From: Acidobacteriota bacterium
GTDB taxonomy: Bacteria > Acidobacteriota > Holophagae > Acanthopleuribacterales > Acanthopleuribacteraceae
DNA length: 64,000 nt
Assembly: GCA_020439745.1 (NCBI GenBank)
Contig: JAGQSC010000027.1
Location: forward strand, 124,001-188,000
Direction: 5' to 3'
Below the pieces are notes generated by a model. It saw only the letters and a program-made list of their open reading frames with translations, was not told the DNA's origin and searched no databases. The position numbers and the translations under genes were made by a program. Position 1 is the stretch's first letter, and each line of letters starts with the position of its first letter. Shown here piece after piece: positions 1 through 7,960 of this stretch.

Positions 1-330
1 TTCTGGTGGTTGGAAAGGTTTGTTGATGAAGTCACAAAACCGGGAGCGAATGCCCCTCACCTTTTGAGAGATGTCGGTGGTCCCTGAAACAAACAAAACG
101 GGCAATTCCATGGTGTCGGGTCGTCTGCGCAGGAACTCATACACCTCCCACCCGGACATATCGGGCATAATGAGATCGCACAAAACCGCGTCGACCTCAT
201 GGCGCTCAAGGAAGTGTTCGATATCACTGGGATTCGTGATTCCGAAGACTTCATGACCGGACTGCTCAAGCAACGCTCGAATCAGCGTGATGATGGTTAT
301 GTCGTCGTCTACGATTAGAATGCGCGCCAT
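1..330 (-). CDS. Response regulator receiver domain protein (partial)
   Basis: The first 110 residues are visible; the 3' end runs off the left edge of the window. It opens with the receiver signature ILIVDDD (acidic pocket residues 8-10), has the phospho-acceptor Asp at residue 52 in LCDLIMPDMSG, the switch Ser/Thr in LFVSGTTD and the conserved Lys in FINKPF near residue 105. These are all the elements of a CheY-like fold that takes phosphate from a histidine kinase. Whether an output domain follows cannot be seen. The ATG at 330 is followed directly by the receiver motif. No kinase gene is adjacent within the window; the nearest ones are far away (about 48 kb). Confidence 0.9.
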   Translation of the reverse strand, partial: MARILIVDDDITIITLIRALLEQSGHEVFGITNPSDIEHFLERHEVDAVLCDLIMPDMSGWEVYEFLRRRPDTMELPVLFVSGTTDISQKVRGIRSRFCDFINKPFQPPE

Positions 331-449
331 TTTTTTCCTTCAGTCGAATGTGAAAACCATTGTAGCCAATTGGTTACGATGCGTCATTAGCGATCCGTTA
401 TTCTAGTACGGGATTCAGGGTAGGACGTTCATGGATGTCAAAAAGGTAA

Positions 450-875
450 CTAATGGCACGAACGGATACAGCTGATTCTGTTCATACTGAAGGTCAAAAC
501 TCTGCTTCCTGGATCGCCTTCCACGCGAACTTCCAATTCGTCATTCGATAGAAACCTGTAAACGATGCGTTTTGGAAAATCGTGGTCGGGATTCTCGAAC
601 ACGAAGGTGTCATGATCTTGGGATGTTAGCCTGAATTCCGTTCGTTCCTGATTGGATGGCATAGCCACGTAAATCGGTGGCCCTTCTTGCCGTTCAATCA
701 TAAGGAATTCGTGTTCGCGCCTTTGTCCGTCCTTTGTGGTGTAGCTGAACCCCATCATGGAATAGTCGTTCATAGCCACCCAGCACTCAGTTCCAGTAAG
801 CGTTCCATTCCGCCATTGCCAACATCCTTCGAGCGATGATAAGTCGCCCAACCACAAAGACACCAGTAATACCAT
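450..875 (-). CDS. DUF6265 family protein
   Basis: 141 aa. Family signatures are visible: the opening LEGCWQW, the MMGFSYTTKDG segment, EFLMIERQEGPPIYVAMP and FENPDHDFPKRIVYR. DUF6265 proteins are small, probably secreted lipocalin-like beta proteins of unknown role. The start ATG at 875 has a strong AGGAGG five bases upstream, 15 nt after the acyltransferase gene ends, so it is the last gene of a three-gene minus-strand operon (protease, acyltransferase, this). The N-terminal hydrophobic stretch (MVLLVSLWLG) is short for a signal peptide, so export is uncertain. Confidence 0.75.
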   Translation of the reverse strand: MVLLVSLWLGDLSSLEGCWQWRNGTLTGTECWVAMNDYSMMGFSYTTKDGQRREHEFLMIERQEGPPIYVAMPSNQERTEFRLTSQDHDTFVFENPDHDFPKRIVYRFLSNDELEVRVEGDPGSRVLTFSMNRISCIRSCH

Positions 876-890
876 CAGGACCTCCTCATT

Positions 891-1955
891 TCACAATCGA
901 ACAAACAGGGCGTTACGGCTCATGTACCTCGCCATCAACCAAAACACCGCCACGTGGGTCAGAGCGAACACCAGCGAGGCTAGTTGCGGCGCACATAACG
1001 GTTCAAACACGGTTTCGAAAAGATAGGCATATCCGTTGATGGGTTGCCCCTCTAGGACATAACTGGTTTTCAGAAGTATCTTAATCCACATGATGGATAC
1101 GACATATAAAAACAGAGGGTTCTGACCAAATGGCGTAAAAACCGCCCGTAATCCCCGCGACTCTGTCCACTCCAGAAAAGCCAAAACGAGACATCCCAAT
1201 CCCGCGGACAAAAGCACATACGACGACGTCCAAAGTTGCTTATTGATGGGGAACCATGGATGCCAGAGCAAGCCTAAGATAGCCAGAAAACACCCTGCCA
1301 ACGCCAATTTTTGGGGCGTTTTTCGCAGACTGTCTGATTCGTAACCCAGAAGAACGGTAACCATGGCGGGCCATGTGGATAACAGACCCTCTGGGTCGAA
1401 GGGAATGCCTCGACCCATCCATAGATGGTCTGAACCCAAAACCAGCAAGTCAAGCTGTCGTACCGCGTTGTGCGCCTGGTCATAGGGTTGTTCGCCACCA
1501 AAAACAATCAGGCATGTCCAATAAAGCAGCAAGGTGGCCGTGCAAAATCCCAAACGCCACGTTCTCCGCACCAGGCAGAATGGGGTACAAAGCAGATAAC
1601 ACAGTGCAATTCTTTGAAGCACACCCATGATGCGGATTGAGCTCCAATTCCAATCTTGAACCACGAAAGGGAAAATGTTCAGCCCTATACCGACCAGGAA
1701 CAGTGCCATGGAACGCTTGAAAATCTGCCATTGCCATTTTGGCTGCGTAATTTTTCGGGGCAGCACTTGCGCCATGGTTGTCCCCATGACGAAAAGAAAG
1801 AATGGGAACACGAGATCCGTGGGCGTAAAACCATGCCAAGTTGCGTGCGCCAAAGGTGCATAGACTGCCTCCCAACTTCCTGGCGTGTTGACCAAGATCA
1901 TCAGCGCAACGGTGGCACCCCTGAAACAGTCAATCGAGGTGATGCGATTGGTCAA
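891..1955 (-). CDS. NagX/HGSNAT-like membrane acyltransferase (DUF5009-type)
   Basis: 354 aa polytopic membrane protein. The N-terminus RITSIDCFRGATVALMILVN and the PTDLVFPFFLFVMG segment are hallmarks of the COG4299 group, related to human heparan-alpha-glucosaminide N-acetyltransferase and bacterial NagX. About ten hydrophobic segments are spread over the whole length. Family members are thought to move acetyl groups across the membrane to sugar amino groups; the substrate here is unknown. The start is a TTG whose TTGA overlaps the stop codon of the upstream protease by 4 nt, which implies translational coupling. Confidence 0.85.
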   Translation of the reverse strand: MTNRITSIDCFRGATVALMILVNTPGSWEAVYAPLAHATWHGFTPTDLVFPFFLFVMGTTMAQVLPRKITQPKWQWQIFKRSMALFLVGIGLNIFPFVVQDWNWSSIRIMGVLQRIALCYLLCTPFCLVRRTWRLGFCTATLLLYWTCLIVFGGEQPYDQAHNAVRQLDLLVLGSDHLWMGRGIPFDPEGLLSTWPAMVTVLLGYESDSLRKTPQKLALAGCFLAILGLLWHPWFPINKQLWTSSYVLLSAGLGCLVLAFLEWTESRGLRAVFTPFGQNPLFLYVVSIMWIKILLKTSYVLEGQPINGYAYLFETVFEPLCAPQLASLVFALTHVAVFWLMARYMSRNALFVRL

Positions 1956-4609
1956 CGTGTGAGATCATGCGCTTCGAGTCCCATCATGGTCTGACGCAGG
2001 GGCAAGTCACCGCGAAGGACAAACCCATTGACCGGTAAAGGCGACATGACGTCAATCCACGAGATTAGAGGCGCATTTCCTCCTTGAAACAGTTGTTCCA
2101 CAAGGGAGACCAGTTTCCCTTTTTCTGGAAGCTCGACACTTGCTTCTCCCACCAGCTGTCCGCTGATGCTGTAGGCCGAAAACGCCAATCGGATGCGGGC
2201 TTGGTGCGGGTTGACAATGGCAATTCCGGTCCACGACTGGTCATTGACCAAAACACCTGTCAAAGCAATGTGAGAACTGGGTGGGACCACTTGCAGCCCG
2301 GCGAGTGATCGGCCGTTCTGTGTACCGAACAACTCGTAGGCGGTAATGGGGGCTGTTCCGGACAGTGCGATATGACTGCCACCTTGCGGTAGGTTGTTGT
2401 CGAACAGTTGCTCCGCAAGTCCAAGCCACTTCGAATTTGGCGCTAGCTCCACGGTTTTGCTGGCCAGAGACCTGCCCGACTGATCGAACAGAGTGGCCTC
2501 AACCGAGTTGCTTACATCATTTGCGTTCACGAATGCGATGCCTGTCCAGAAGTTGGCCGTATCGGAGGCGACATGAGCAATTTGAATGTCGGCCGCGGCA
2601 TAAGGCGTAAGAGGTAAAGCTGCCATTTGATCCGCGCCATCTACGCGTTGAAACCACTCGAATGCACAGTGCGGCGCGTCTTCAATGGACGTGTGTGTGA
2701 CACCCAATGATGCAACCGAGTCGAGGTTCAGATCTTCCCAATGCCCATAACCATCGAATTGAAATGTTTCGTTGCCAATGACCACCGCTCTGGCTTGTGA
2801 GAGATTGAGCATGCTGGTGTGGGTCGACCACGATTGAGTGTTTTGCGCAACGTGGGGGATATACGCCGATGTTTGCCGCTCGAGTAACGGGACCGCAGCC
2901 ATATTGAGCCCATCGGAAGACTGATAAACCGTATGGCCGATAAATAATTGATCGGCGCTGAATCTGAGGCTGGACACTGCCTGAGGGAACAGCGAAGCAG
3001 GGTCAAGCTCAGTGGCTGATTTGGCCTCGAGAGAGGCATGAACCATCCCGCGCACGGTTCCCGATTCGTCGAGACCGTGGATCGCAACGGTGATGTCCGT
3101 TTCGTTGGGGTTGACGAGGGTAACCGCAACCGAATCGCCGAGATTGCGACTAATGCTGTAGGCCACGCTGGGCTGTGCCAGTCCGTGCGCAACAATCGCA
3201 TTTTCTATGGGTGCTTGATGGCTGCCTTGGAAGAGGAAATAATCTGCTTCCAACAAGGCGCGGGCAAAATCACGGAACAATGCTTGCGGCGGGAGAATAG
3301 CCAACGACGCAAACAAAAGACTATCTATGACCTGTGCACCTAGTTGGGCTCTTAGATCAGCCATCAGTGAGGCAATGATCTGACCATCCAAGTGACGTGA
3401 ACCGGTAAGTGCCTGAGGGTATGCACCCGCGAAATCGGTACGTCGTTGATAAAATGGCGGGCCGTTTTCGGGCTGAATGCCAGCGGCATTCCACTGCATG
3501 AGCGCATGCACATCTGTGCCGTGATTCGACTTAAGATCAAAAGTCATCGTGTGTGCAAAATAGTCGGCGCAACCTTCGACAAGCGCGCCTGACTCGTCAG
3601 TTCGTTGGCTGGGTGGTAGGTCCGGGTTGATCGCCGGATCGAAAATGCGTTCGCCGACCATCGCAAAGTGAAGCGCATGAAAGTATTCATGATAGATGAG
3701 ATCCGCGTCTTCCGCATCGTCGACAGATCCGTCGCCGAACTCGAGCGTCCCCATTGGGTCCCCATTCCATATTGAGAACTGTGACGCATCTGCGCCATTC
3801 AACGCATGGGGATCGAATGGAATAGGTCTCTGTTGTAGTCCTTCGATTGAAAGACTCGCAAGGTAGGCTTGAGCACGTTCGATGTGGGCGTACACCTGTA
3901 CTGCTTCAAATCGATCATCTGATCGCGTATAGCGAAAATCAGTTTCTGAAGTAGCCATTTCTGTTTCCGGGGGCGATATTTCTTGCTGAATGGCGTACCG
4001 ACCACTGATGGTGAGCGGCGAGACTGAATCCAAGCCTTCAAGCACAACATCTGTATAGAAATTGGCAGCGATACCGCTGTCCGAGTCTTCGTTATCGCGC
4101 AAATCCTGACCGCTAGATGTGACGATGGGGTTGGGCATGAAAACGCGACCCACAACCGCGTTCCGCAGTTGAAGTGGAGCCACATGCACCACTGCACCTG
4201 CTGCAGACCAGACCATCCACCGTGTATGTTCGTCGGTCTGAACAACACCGCCTACGACGTCCAGCAGACCATCGGTGTGGGGCCAGAAGGCCCTAACGGA
4301 GGGCTGGTTACCGACCGGTCTTACAGGACCCGTGATGCCATATGATTGCTCTAGCCAATCTTCCAATGACCTCGTCTTGGGGTGTACCGAGATGGGGTCG
4401 AGTTTGATGGGATAGGCTTCTGTCAAGTTCATACCGTCCCAAGAGATGACATGACAAAACAAGACGCGTTTGCCTGAAACCCAAACCTCTTTCCTTGCGA
4501 GTTCATGGCCGGCGATCGTCATGGAATGTGCCGTGTGCAACACCACACCTTGGGGCGCATGTTTCGATGTTGAGATAGGAACCGTTAAGGCAAGAACCAA
4601 CCAGAGCAC
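1952..4609 (-). CDS. Secreted zinc metalloprotease with C-terminal beta repeats
   Basis: 885 aa. The GTG start at 4609 follows a G-rich ribosome site (CAGGGGGG) and a short hydrophobic leader. Around residue 305 it has HEYFHALHF, a gluzincin-type zinc motif (two His plus catalytic Glu), and about 35 residues later ESGALVEGCADYF, which supplies the third ligand and an Asp as in M4/M36-type peptidases. The last ~250 residues hold at least two copies of a ~115-residue unit with a pattern like W-T-G-I-A-hydrophobic-V-N and ending in V-E-Q-L-F. A related unit occurs in the secreted protein at 62182-63579. It heads an operon with the acyltransferase and DUF6265 genes. Substrate unknown; M36-like assignment is by motif only. 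Confidence 0.75.
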   Translation of the reverse strand: MLWLVLALTVPISTSKHAPQGVVLHTAHSMTIAGHELARKEVWVSGKRVLFCHVISWDGMNLTEAYPIKLDPISVHPKTRSLEDWLEQSYGITGPVRPVGNQPSVRAFWPHTDGLLDVVGGVVQTDEHTRWMVWSAAGAVVHVAPLQLRNAVVGRVFMPNPIVTSSGQDLRDNEDSDSGIAANFYTDVVLEGLDSVSPLTISGRYAIQQEISPPETEMATSETDFRYTRSDDRFEAVQVYAHIERAQAYLASLSIEGLQQRPIPFDPHALNGADASQFSIWNGDPMGTLEFGDGSVDDAEDADLIYHEYFHALHFAMVGERIFDPAINPDLPPSQRTDESGALVEGCADYFAHTMTFDLKSNHGTDVHALMQWNAAGIQPENGPPFYQRRTDFAGAYPQALTGSRHLDGQIIASLMADLRAQLGAQVIDSLLFASLAILPPQALFRDFARALLEADYFLFQGSHQAPIENAIVAHGLAQPSVAYSISRNLGDSVAVTLVNPNETDITVAIHGLDESGTVRGMVHASLEAKSATELDPASLFPQAVSSLRFSADQLFIGHTVYQSSDGLNMAAVPLLERQTSAYIPHVAQNTQSWSTHTSMLNLSQARAVVIGNETFQFDGYGHWEDLNLDSVASLGVTHTSIEDAPHCAFEWFQRVDGADQMAALPLTPYAAADIQIAHVASDTANFWTGIAFVNANDVSNSVEATLFDQSGRSLASKTVELAPNSKWLGLAEQLFDNNLPQGGSHIALSGTAPITAYELFGTQNGRSLAGLQVVPPSSHIALTGVLVNDQSWTGIAIVNPHQARIRLAFSAYSISGQLVGEASVELPEKGKLVSLVEQLFQGGNAPLISWIDVMSPLPVNGFVLRGDLPLRQTMMGLEAHDLTR

Positions 4610-4676
4610 GAGGGACCCCCCTGAGTCACGTACACTATCTTAGCTTGAATCTCGTGATCGCAGGCGATCCGGCTGT

Positions 4677-5435
4677 TTAGTCGGATAATTCATCGGCCAG
4701 CTGTTGAAATAATGATGTCAGCTTGTGGTTGGGCGCACAGTGAATCAGCGGCTGGCAGCGTTCATGTGATTCCTGCATGACGACCGAACTAGAAAGGCAA
4801 GTCTTAAATATGGGGACACCTTCTTCCTTCAGTTCGCGGATCATCTGTTTGGGTAGATTGGCACGAGCTCGATACTGATTGACGGCAACACCTTCAAGCC
4901 GAAGTTTGGGGTTATGGTCTGCATTGATTTCTTGGATCGCTTGGATCAAATTGTAAAGTGCCTGTCGCGAAAACCGATCGCAATCAAAGGGTACCAAACA
5001 CGTGTCCGCCGCGATCAATGCTGAAAGAGTAAAGAAATTGAAGGCAGGTGGGGTGTCTATGAACACATCCTCATATTCATCGAGTTCCTTGAGCGCGTCG
5101 CGAAGCTTGTAGATCTTGTGTTTGACTTCTAGGCGGTGGTGTTGGTCCGCCAGAACGGGATGTGAAGCCATCAAGTTGAGGTGTGGAAAGTGGGTTGAAA
5201 CCACAAATCTTTTGGCCGGCCAAGGCAGCAGATTGAATCCAAGGAATTGTTCGAAGAACTCGCCCAAGTGATGGTCCGCCTGCAGGTCGCCCAACAAGTA
5301 GTGGCTGGCATTGGCTTGGGGGTCCAGGTCGACCACAAGGACACGGCGCCCTTGGGCTGCGCGTATGGCCGCAAGATTCACAGCGATGCTGGATTTCCCG
5401 ACCCCGCCTTTCTGATTAAATATCACGCGTTTCAT
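4677..5435 (-). CDS. ParA family ATPase
   Basis: 252 aa. Deviant Walker A KGGVGKSS at residues 9-16, Walker A' VDLDPQAN at 35-42 and Walker B-like FIDTPPAFN near 120 are typical of ParA/Soj/MinD-type ATPases that position DNA or protein cargo on the nucleoid or membrane. The start is ATG 5435: GGGAGG lies just upstream, whereas a GTG four codons earlier would include that ribosome site inside the gene. No parB lies next to it, and the gene is not near a recognisable origin, so it may be an orphan ParA that positions something other than the chromosome origin. Confidence 0.88.
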   Translation of the reverse strand: MKRVIFNQKGGVGKSSIAVNLAAIRAAQGRRVLVVDLDPQANASHYLLGDLQADHHLGEFFEQFLGFNLLPWPAKRFVVSTHFPHLNLMASHPVLADQHHRLEVKHKIYKLRDALKELDEYEDVFIDTPPAFNFFTLSALIAADTCLVPFDCDRFSRQALYNLIQAIQEINADHNPKLRLEGVAVNQYRARANLPKQMIRELKEEGVPIFKTCLSSSVVMQESHERCQPLIHCAPNHKLTSLFQQLADELSD

Positions 5436-5558
5436 AAACCCTCCCACAAAAATGAACGACTATTCATTATATGCCCCGAACACTGGTTTCGGAAGGGCTG
5501 GAGTGACATGCCCATCCACGTTATGATGACGGAACATCTCTGGTCGAGGATCAAGTCC

Positions 5559-7352
5559 ATGCAGTACCTGAACGGGAAGCGTTTGCAGCGTGCCGTCGTT
5601 GCGGCCGCGCAACATGTACTGGAATGCCAAGAACGATTGAACCGGATTAACGTGTTTCCGGTTCCAGACGGGGACACAGGTACCAATATGGCAATGACCA
5701 TGAAAGCCATTGCCGAAGGTGCCATCAATGCCGGGAATTTGTCATTGGGCGGAATGAGTCGTCAATTGGCCCGTAGTGCGTTGATGGGTGCACGCGGAAA
5801 TTCCGGCGCAATTCTTGCCCAGTTTTTTCACGGGCTTGCGCAAAGTTTCCAGGGTGTCAAACGCGTGGGATTGACCGGAATCTCGAATTCGTTTCAAAAG
5901 GCTGTGGAACACGCCGAACAGGCGGTTGTGAATCCGGTGGAAGGGACCATTCTGACCGTGATGCGAGATTGGGCCAACCATTTGTTGTCAACCCAGAAAA
6001 GTGACCTTCAGGGTTGGCTGACTAGCGGTTTGAAAGCTGCCGTGAGATCTCTAAAGCAGACGCCGGAAAAGCTTCCGGTGCTTGCGCAAGCCAAGGTTGT
6101 GGATGCAGGTGCACAAGGGTTCGTGAACATGCTCGAAGGTGTGGTGAGATTGGTCGAACACGGGCCCGACGAATGGGGGTCAGGACCTGAAGATGCCGTG
6201 AAGTCGGCAGAAGATGTGGTTAAACCAGACGCGAACGAGCAATACCGCTATTGCACCGAATGTCTGATCGAGGGGGCGTCTCTGGATTTGCCGTCCATTC
6301 GAGAGGCCGTAGCACCCATGGGCGACTCGTTGATTGTCGCGGGCGGTGATAACTTGGTGCGCGTGCACATTCATGTAGATGAACCAGCAGCCGTGTTTGA
6401 TGTCCTTTCTGCGTTTGGCGATGTTTCACGAGAAAAATACGAAGATATGTTTGCCCAACATCAAACCCAATTCACTGGCGCAAAACATGGCTTGGCTTTG
6501 ATCACCGATTCATCCTGTGATGTGCCTACTGATTATCTGATCCGCCACCAGATACATGTGGTACCTGTACGTGTTTCTTTTGGCCCTCGTGATTATTTGG
6601 ATCGAATCAATATTACCGGGAACGAGGTGTACCGCTTGATGGGCTCGAGTCCCTATCACCCAAAGACCTCGCAGCCGTCGCCCGAGGACTTCGCCAAGGC
6701 ATATCGGCTTGCAGGAGAACATGCCGAACAGGGATTGGCGCTGATGATTTCTGCGGCTTTGAGCGGGACCTATCAGGCTGCGAACCTTGCGCGGAAACTG
6801 ATGGATCAATTTGATGTGGAAGTGTTTGACACGAAAAACGCTGCGGGAGCCCATGGGTTATTGTTAATGTTGGCTGCGGAGGCCATTGAAGCGGGTTGTT
6901 CGCGTGAAGATGTACTCGGTCGACTCGAATATGCTCGTCCACACGTGAAGTTATTTGCGTCGCTTGAAACCCTTAAGTTCGCAATTCGAGGCGGGAGAGT
7001 GGGTCGCATTCAAGGTTTTGTGGCCAAGCTGTTGGGTCTGGTTCCGGTATTGAGTATCAAACCCGACGGACGAATTGCGAAAGTAGCCGTCTGCCGCCCA
7101 AAAACGGATAATGGCCAGACGTTGCTTCGATTGGTGGCTGATTTCGTCGACGGGCGAGAGGACCTTCGATTTGTGGTGTGTCATGCCGACGCCTGGACAC
7201 GCGCTGAGGCTGTGCGAAAAGAACTTGAACATAGGTATGGCGTTACGGAGGTACCGGTACTCCCCGTATCGCCTACCTTGGGCGCACACGTCGGCCCAGG
7301 TACCGTCGCTGTTTGTGTGATGGCCTTTCCGGTGGGGACACGACCGTGGTGA
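5559..7352 (+). CDS. Fatty-acid kinase fusion: FakA-like DhaL kinase + FakB-like DegV domain
   Basis: 597 aa. Residues 1-~200 are a DhaL/DAK2 ATPase domain; NVFPVPDGDTGTNM at 31-44 holds the Asp residues that bind Mg-ATP. Residues ~225-310 match the FakA middle domain (YRYCTECLIEG with its conserved Cys, then VRVHIHVDEP). Residues ~315-590 are a full DegV/FakB fatty-acid-binding domain (LITDSSCD, TSQPSPEDF, SGTYQAA, GRVGRIQGF). In Firmicutes FakA and FakB are separate proteins that convert a fatty acid to acyl-phosphate; here one chain carries both. The start at 5559 is chosen for the GAGGA site eight bases upstream and because family members begin MQYLNGKRL; ATG 5508 is an alternative. Its stop overlaps plsY, the acyl-phosphate user. 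Confidence 0.88.
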   Translation: MQYLNGKRLQRAVVAAAQHVLECQERLNRINVFPVPDGDTGTNMAMTMKAIAEGAINAGNLSLGGMSRQLARSALMGARGNSGAILAQFFHGLAQSFQGVKRVGLTGISNSFQKAVEHAEQAVVNPVEGTILTVMRDWANHLLSTQKSDLQGWLTSGLKAAVRSLKQTPEKLPVLAQAKVVDAGAQGFVNMLEGVVRLVEHGPDEWGSGPEDAVKSAEDVVKPDANEQYRYCTECLIEGASLDLPSIREAVAPMGDSLIVAGGDNLVRVHIHVDEPAAVFDVLSAFGDVSREKYEDMFAQHQTQFTGAKHGLALITDSSCDVPTDYLIRHQIHVVPVRVSFGPRDYLDRINITGNEVYRLMGSSPYHPKTSQPSPEDFAKAYRLAGEHAEQGLALMISAALSGTYQAANLARKLMDQFDVEVFDTKNAAGAHGLLLMLAAEAIEAGCSREDVLGRLEYARPHVKLFASLETLKFAIRGGRVGRIQGFVAKLLGLVPVLSIKPDGRIAKVAVCRPKTDNGQTLLRLVADFVDGREDLRFVVCHADAWTRAEAVRKELEHRYGVTEVPVLPVSPTLGAHVGPGTVAVCVMAFPVGTRPW

Positions 7353-7960
7353 TAGGCTCCTTAATCGTAGCCTACTTGTGCGGCTCTATTCCCACGGCCA
7401 TTTGGGTCGGCCGAATAGCTCGCGGTATCGACATCCGCGAACATGGGAGCGGTAATGCTGGGGCTACCAATGCTTATCGTGTATTGGGTTGGAAGCTGGC
7501 GCTTATCGTCGTTTTTGTGGATGTTTTGAAAGGGTTCCTACCTACTTGGGCTGTGTCCCAGTGGTTCATGCCCAATCCACCGCTACTTCAGATCGGTGTG
7601 GGGATGGCTGCCATTTCTGGACATGTTTGGACCATTTTTGCGGGCTTTAGAGGTGGCAAGGGTGTTGGAACGGCAGCGGGTGTCCTTTTGGCTCTGTACC
7701 CAGTTGCTGTGCCTATATGTTTGGCAGTTTTTGCGTGTGTGGTTTGGCGCTCCGGCATGGTGTCCTTGGCGTCCATGTGTGCGGTGGCGACGCTCCCTGC
7801 GAGTTTATGGGTGTTGCAGCAATTTTTTGGGTATCGCATTCAAACCGAACTGTGGGTTCTGGCCATCGGAATTGTCCCGTTTGTGGTCTTTACGCATCGA
7901 AGCAACATAGGTCGCATTTTACGCGGCGAGGAACACCGATTCGGTCGATCAAAGTCCTAG
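7346..7960 (+). CDS. plsY: Acyl-phosphate:glycerol-3-phosphate acyltransferase PlsY
   Basis: 204 aa inner-membrane enzyme that transfers an acyl group from acyl-phosphate to glycerol-3-phosphate, the first step of phospholipid synthesis. Diagnostic motifs: GSIPTAIWVGR near the N-terminus, EHGSGNAGATNAYRVLGW (motif 1), and GFRGGKGVGTAAGV (motif 2). Five or so membrane segments. The start is a GTG (7346 or 7349), and the gene overlaps the end of the Fak fusion by a few bases, so the producer and consumer of acyl-phosphate are translationally coupled. The 3' end overlaps the convergent O-antigen ligase by 12 nt. Confidence 0.94.
   Translation: MVIGSLIVAYLCGSIPTAIWVGRIARGIDIREHGSGNAGATNAYRVLGWKLALIVVFVDVLKGFLPTWAVSQWFMPNPPLLQIGVGMAAISGHVWTIFAGFRGGKGVGTAAGVLLALYPVAVPICLAVFACVVWRSGMVSLASMCAVATLPASLWVLQQFFGYRIQTELWVLAIGIVPFVVFTHRSNIGRILRGEEHRFGRSKS

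Noticed and set aside
5247-5558. N-terminal extension of the fatty-acid kinase frame over the parA gene
   Set aside because: It is antisense to parA, unlike any known DhaL start, and a good ribosome site with a family-like N-terminus is at 5559.
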